Made by a program: the position numbers and the translations under genes
Notes under the pieces: model-generated
Databases searched by the model: none
What the model saw: only the letters and a program-made list of their open reading frames with translations
Told to the model about the DNA's origin: nothing
In this document: positions 5,801 through 8,662 of the stretch, piece by piece
Layout of the letters: the number at the start of each line of letters is the position of its first letter
Position numbering within the stretch: the first letter of the stretch is position 1
Source: Nitrospiraceae bacterium
GTDB lineage: Bacteria; Nitrospirota; Nitrospiria; Nitrospirales; Nitrospiraceae
DNA: 8,662 bases
Assembly (NCBI GenBank): GCA_025934615.1
Contig: JAICXS010000057.1
Coordinates: 1 to 8,662, forward strand
Direction of reading: 5' to 3'

Positions 5801-6304
5801 ATGTCCTCCTGCCCGCTGCTGAGACTGGCTGTCGTGCTGTACGTGCTGGCCGGTGTGTTTCAGAGCATCGGATGTGGCTCGAAAGGTCCACAGTATCCAG
5901 AAGAACATGCTCGGTATGTGCGACTCGATCGGGCGGTCGAAGACCTGCGAAGCGCCTATATCCGTCGGGACCTCTCGGCGATGGAGGCCTTGATGTTGCC
6001 GAGTGACTCTCTGGATCGGATGGTTTCAGAGGTTTCCAAGGACTTTCAACAGTACGCACATATTTCGCTGGATCTCTCAATCGAGCGTGTGCTCATCGAG
6101 GGCGAGCAGATCGATGTATTTTTCCATTGGCAAGGTCAGTGGCAACAAAATGCTGCGGAGACGGGCGTGCGCGATCGTGGGCACGGAATGCTGCGGTGGA
6201 CTGGCGCGCAATCTCCGCTCTTAAGCGATATAGGCGGAGACCTCCCGTTTGGCATGGCGGTTCGCCATATCGTTCCACGGAAGCAGCCGAGCGATGCCTC
6301 CTAA
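5801..6304 (+). CDS. Putative lipoprotein, 167 aa, unknown function
   Basis: The chosen start ATG 5801 opens MSSCPLLRLAVVLYVLAG..QSIGC: a short basic/polar head, a hydrophobic core and a lipobox-like QSIGC with Cys25 as the lipidation site. A TTG at 5774 in the same frame lies between the -35 and -10 and is rejected as start. The mature part has a helical, charged segment (RLDRAVEDLRSAYIRRDLSA, about 45-65) followed by strand-like repeats (ISLDLSIERVLIEGEQIDVF, FHWQGQW, RDRGHGMLRW). That layout recalls small periplasmic NTF2/SnoaL-like domains in which a helix precedes a curved sheet, but this is only a guess from pattern. nadB follows after 95 bp on the same strand with no terminator, so read-through into nadB is likely. 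The link to NAD synthesis, if any, is unknown. Confidence 0.75.
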   Translation: MSSCPLLRLAVVLYVLAGVFQSIGCGSKGPQYPEEHARYVRLDRAVEDLRSAYIRRDLSAMEALMLPSDSLDRMVSEVSKDFQQYAHISLDLSIERVLIEGEQIDVFFHWQGQWQQNAAETGVRDRGHGMLRWTGAQSPLLSDIGGDLPFGMAVRHIVPRKQPSDAS

Positions 6305-6381
6305 CCGGTACGCCTTCGCTTTCAATCTCACCTCCGCGGGCAATCCTATCAGGCAGTCCATCGAACACTCATACTGACCTA

Positions 6382-6399
6382 CTGAACCCTCTGAACCCT
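6382..6399 (+). repeat. Tandem 9-bp repeat abutting the nadB start codon
   Basis: CTGAACCCT occurs twice without a gap (6382-6390, 6391-6399) and ends exactly at the ATG of nadB at 6400. A shorter relative, CTGACCT, precedes it at 6374-6380. The stretch occupies the place where a Shine-Dalgarno should be and contains none. It could be a translational control element or a chance slippage product. Confidence 0.6.
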
Positions 6400-8094
6400 A
6401 TGTCCAAAAAAGCGCCCCCGGCTCAAGCTGATTTCCTCGTCATCGGGAGTGGGGTGGCCGGCCTTCGCGCGGCCATTGAACTAGCCCAGCACGGCCAAGT
6501 CGTCATGCTGACGAAGGGTCATCCGCTTGAAAGTAATTCCATTTATGCGCAAGGTGGTGTGGCGGTGGCCTTGAGCGAAGAAGATGACGTCGCGATTCAT
6601 CTGACCGATACCGTGAAAGCCGGGCATGGACTGTGCCGCAAAGAAGCGGTTCGGATTCTCGTAGAAGAAGGGCCGGATCGCATTCAAGAACTTATTCGCT
6701 GGGGGGCGCGATTCGATAAGATCGGCGGCAAGTATGCCTTTGCCCGAGAGGCGGCGCACAGTCGAAGTCGCATCCTGCGCGCGAGAGGCGATGCGACCGG
6801 CAATGAAATGGTCCGTGTTTTGATGGGGCAGGCTCGCCGGCACAAGAGGATTCAGTGGCTTGGCCGTCACTTTACCGTGGACCTCATCGTGACAAAGGGC
6901 GTCTGTCGAGGGGCGCTGGTGCTGGATGAACTCGCCGGAGATCGATTCATCTTGCCGGCGCGTGCCGTCGTGCTGACGACCGGCGGCTCCGGTCAAGTCT
7001 TTGCCAGAACGACCAACCCGCCGAACGCGACCGGGGACGGCATGGCCATGGCCTATCGCGCCGGAGCCATGCTGCAAGATATGGAATTCGTCCAATTTCA
7101 CCCCACCGCATTGTACCTACCATCCAGTCCTCCGTTTCTTCTCTCCGAAGCGATCCGTGGGGAAGGCGGACGGTTAAGAAACATACAGGGTGAATTATTC
7201 ATGGGCCGCTACCATGCTGAAGCCGAACTTGCCCCACGCGACATCGTGGCCCGCGCGATATGGTCCGAGATGGCAGCCACCCGCTCGCGCCATGTGTATT
7301 TGGATGTTACGCATCTCAGCGCGGCGTTTGTGAAACGGCGGTTTCCGACCATTTATTCCACTTGTTTGCGCTACGACATCGATATGACGGAAGAATGGAT
7401 CCCTGTCTCGCCCAGCGCGCATTACCAGATGGGCGGCGTGCTGACCGACATCAATGGGGCATCGAGCGTTCCTGGCCTCTTTGCGGCAGGGGAAGTGGCT
7501 TGTAGCGGAGTGCATGGGGCTAATCGGCTCGCCAGTAACTCCCTCTTAGAAGGGCTGGTATTTGGTGAGCGGGCCGCCCGCACTGCCTCTGCCTTTGCGG
7601 CTCGGCGTCATGGCGCTGGGGATCTCCTTCCCTCTATCCACGATCTTGACGGCGGGCCGTTGGCCCAGCTTGAGGATGCGGACAAGCTCCGCAGCTCCTT
7701 GCGGCGGCTTATGTGGGGGAAAGTCGGGTTGATACGAACCGCAGATTCGCTTGCCCGCGCGATTGCTCAATTGTCCAAGTGGGAGCGTCTCGTCTCACGT
7801 CCCTTTGGCATGCGTCACGATCTGGAGGTCAAAAATATGGTGCAGGTGGCGCGCTGTATTGCGGAAGCCGCGTTATGGCGGGAAAACAGTGTAGGCGCGC
7901 ATTATCGCGCCGATTATCTGAAGTTGGACGGCTCGCGCTGGAAACAGCACAGTCAATGGAAGCGAGTTATGGATGTTGAAAATTTGAAAGCGTCACAGTC
8001 CGCGGCCATGTCGGAGCGGAAAATGGTCGGATCGAGGAAGGGTGGGAAATCCGTCGCTCGTCATACTGTCGGTAAAACCGAAGCACTTTTTTGA
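6400..8094 (+). CDS. nadB: L-aspartate oxidase (quinolinate synthetase B), NAD biosynthesis
   Basis: This flavoenzyme oxidises L-aspartate to iminoaspartate, the substrate of quinolinate synthase NadA. ATG 6400 places the FAD-binding GSGVAG at residues 16-21. Further family landmarks are YAQGGVAVA, AAHSRSRIL..RGDATG (118-134), FVQFHPTALY (230-239), SEAIRGEGG (249-257), APRD (278-281) with active-site Arg280, SPSAHYQMGG with His341, and AAGEVACSGVHGANRLASNS (362-381). The SdhA/FrdA paralogues are excluded by the NadB-type HGANRLASNSLLEGL and the length. At 564 residues it is longer than the usual 530-540: a basic Ser/Lys/Arg-rich tail of about 42 residues follows the conserved W..H..W end and overlaps the convergent transglycosylase gene. 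The common ESRGAHYR motif reads NSVGAHYR (496-503). No Shine-Dalgarno is visible; a tandem repeat precedes the start. The open frame runs upstream to about 6127, but that part lies mostly inside the lipoprotein gene. Confidence 0.95.
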   Translation: MSKKAPPAQADFLVIGSGVAGLRAAIELAQHGQVVMLTKGHPLESNSIYAQGGVAVALSEEDDVAIHLTDTVKAGHGLCRKEAVRILVEEGPDRIQELIRWGARFDKIGGKYAFAREAAHSRSRILRARGDATGNEMVRVLMGQARRHKRIQWLGRHFTVDLIVTKGVCRGALVLDELAGDRFILPARAVVLTTGGSGQVFARTTNPPNATGDGMAMAYRAGAMLQDMEFVQFHPTALYLPSSPPFLLSEAIRGEGGRLRNIQGELFMGRYHAEAELAPRDIVARAIWSEMAATRSRHVYLDVTHLSAAFVKRRFPTIYSTCLRYDIDMTEEWIPVSPSAHYQMGGVLTDINGASSVPGLFAAGEVACSGVHGANRLASNSLLEGLVFGERAARTASAFAARRHGAGDLLPSIHDLDGGPLAQLEDADKLRSSLRRLMWGKVGLIRTADSLARAIAQLSKWERLVSRPFGMRHDLEVKNMVQVARCIAEAALWRENSVGAHYRADYLKLDGSRWKQHSQWKRVMDVENLKASQSAAMSERKMVGSRKGGKSVARHTVGKTEALF

Positions 8095-8656
8095 CGTAGC
8101 GGCGCGTTTCATGGATTGGCGGAAGTGTATTGTATTGTTCGACCCGTGTCGCTCCGGCGTTGTACGCGGCTAACGCCAGCGGTAAGTTGCCGTGAAAACG
8201 GTCCAAAAGGTAGCGGAGGTACCTCGCCCCGCCGGCGATATTTTCCTCCGGATTAAAGGGATCGCGCACCTCCAACCGCACGGCCGTTTGGGGCATGAGC
8301 TGCATCAACCCGATGGCCCCCGCTTGTGAGACGGCATCAGGATCGAAATCGGATTCAGCCTTAATGATGGCACTAATCAGCGCCGGGTCCAATTGATGCT
8401 GGCGAGAATGATGAGCAATCGTCCCTTCCAGCTCTTTCATCGGCAAGCGAGAGCGCAGCCGTAGTGCACCCAAATCGACTTTTGTGAACGTCTCATTCGT
8501 CGGAACATTGGTAAAGGACACAATCCCATTTCTGTCCACCCGCCGGTAAACCTCGGTTTTTGTGGCGGCAAACAGCGGATCGCCGATGAAGCCCTGAATT
8601 GGCAATAGGGTTCCCAATGTCAAGACGGCACTCATCATAAGCATGCGACAGGACAT
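7967..8656 (-). CDS. Periplasmic lytic transglycosylase (SLT/GH23) with N-terminal DUF4124-like segment
   Basis: The 229-residue protein cleaves the MurNAc-GlcNAc bond of peptidoglycan by family analogy. It starts with a hydrophobic signal sequence (about 1-31). Next comes EVYRRVDRNGIVSFTNVP (35-52), resembling the DUF4124 'Y+W.D.+G...ftd.P' module often joined to transglycosylases. The SLT domain follows, with catalytic Glu101 in IIKAESDFDPDAVS, GLMQLMP (116-122), GGARYLRYLLDRF (142-154) and AAYNAG (163-168), and ends near RRYVKKVLRFYRQ (185-197). The remaining 32 residues overlap the 3' end of nadB on the other strand. Start: ATG 8656 is only 6 bp from the window edge, so its ribosome binding site cannot be judged and the frame is still open upstream; ATG 8644, 8638 and 8635 are alternatives that would also keep a signal peptide. 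Confidence 0.9.
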   Translation of the reverse strand: MSCRMLMMSAVLTLGTLLPIQGFIGDPLFAATKTEVYRRVDRNGIVSFTNVPTNETFTKVDLGALRLRSRLPMKELEGTIAHHSRQHQLDPALISAIIKAESDFDPDAVSQAGAIGLMQLMPQTAVRLEVRDPFNPEENIAGGARYLRYLLDRFHGNLPLALAAYNAGATRVEQYNTLPPIHETRRYVKKVLRFYRQYDERRISHPSSIRPFSAPTWPRTVTLSNFQHP

Positions 8657-8662
8657 GCTACA

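Noticed and set aside
6127..6399. N-terminal extension of nadB to the first in-frame start
   Set aside because: It would largely overlap the lipoprotein gene in another frame, and the family N-terminus with GxGxxG at residue 16 fits the ATG at 6400.

Overview
This is a GC-rich bacterial segment. The gene set is L-aspartate oxidase, a lytic transglycosylase, an MsbA-type ABC exporter, a PilZ protein, two lipoprotein-like genes, a caspase-fold protein and a tiny Arg/Lys-rich ribosomal-type protein. The protein style and this combination suggest a Gram-negative, probably Nitrospira-like (Nitrospirota) chromosome. That assignment comes from general family knowledge, not from a search, and is moderately confident at best.

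Layout. Positions 1-662 (+) hold the 3' part of a caspase-fold (peptidase C14-like) gene in which both positions expected to carry the catalytic His and Cys are substituted. A well-formed sigma70 promoter then leads into tRNA-Thr(CGU) at 752-827. From about 850 to 3390 the DNA is gene-poor and all supportable genes lie on the minus strand. They are a membrane-anchored or lipoprotein gene whose frame is broken near its 3' end (928-1651, followed by a hairpin terminator at 855-910), a small ORF with a strong ribosome binding site (1981-2181) coupled by ATGA to the tail of a broken upstream frame (2178-2315), and a single-domain PilZ protein (2592-2924). The open stretches between them look like decayed sequence.

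From 5590 down to 3394 (-) there is a compact likely operon: a 31-residue AURKAIP1/COX24 (bS22/mS38-like) ribosomal-type protein too short for most gene callers, a 72-residue conserved-looking protein, and a 580-residue half-transporter ABC exporter. A 210-bp divergent intergenic region (5591-5800) separates this from the plus-strand pair. That pair is a 167-residue lipoprotein, whose near-consensus promoter is so close to the ATG that its mRNA should be leaderless, and nadB (6400-8094), the first enzyme of de novo NAD synthesis. The start of nadB lacks a Shine-Dalgarno and is preceded by a perfect 9-bp tandem repeat. nadB ends tail-to-tail with a minus-strand lytic transglycosylase (7967-8656), and the two coding regions overlap by 128 bp.

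I see no CRISPR array, intact insertion sequence, rRNA or recognisable phage or defence cassette. The points that deserve a second look are the pseudo-caspase, the frameshifted lipoprotein gene with its intact terminator, the leaderless promoter, the mini ribosomal protein operon and the convergent overlap.
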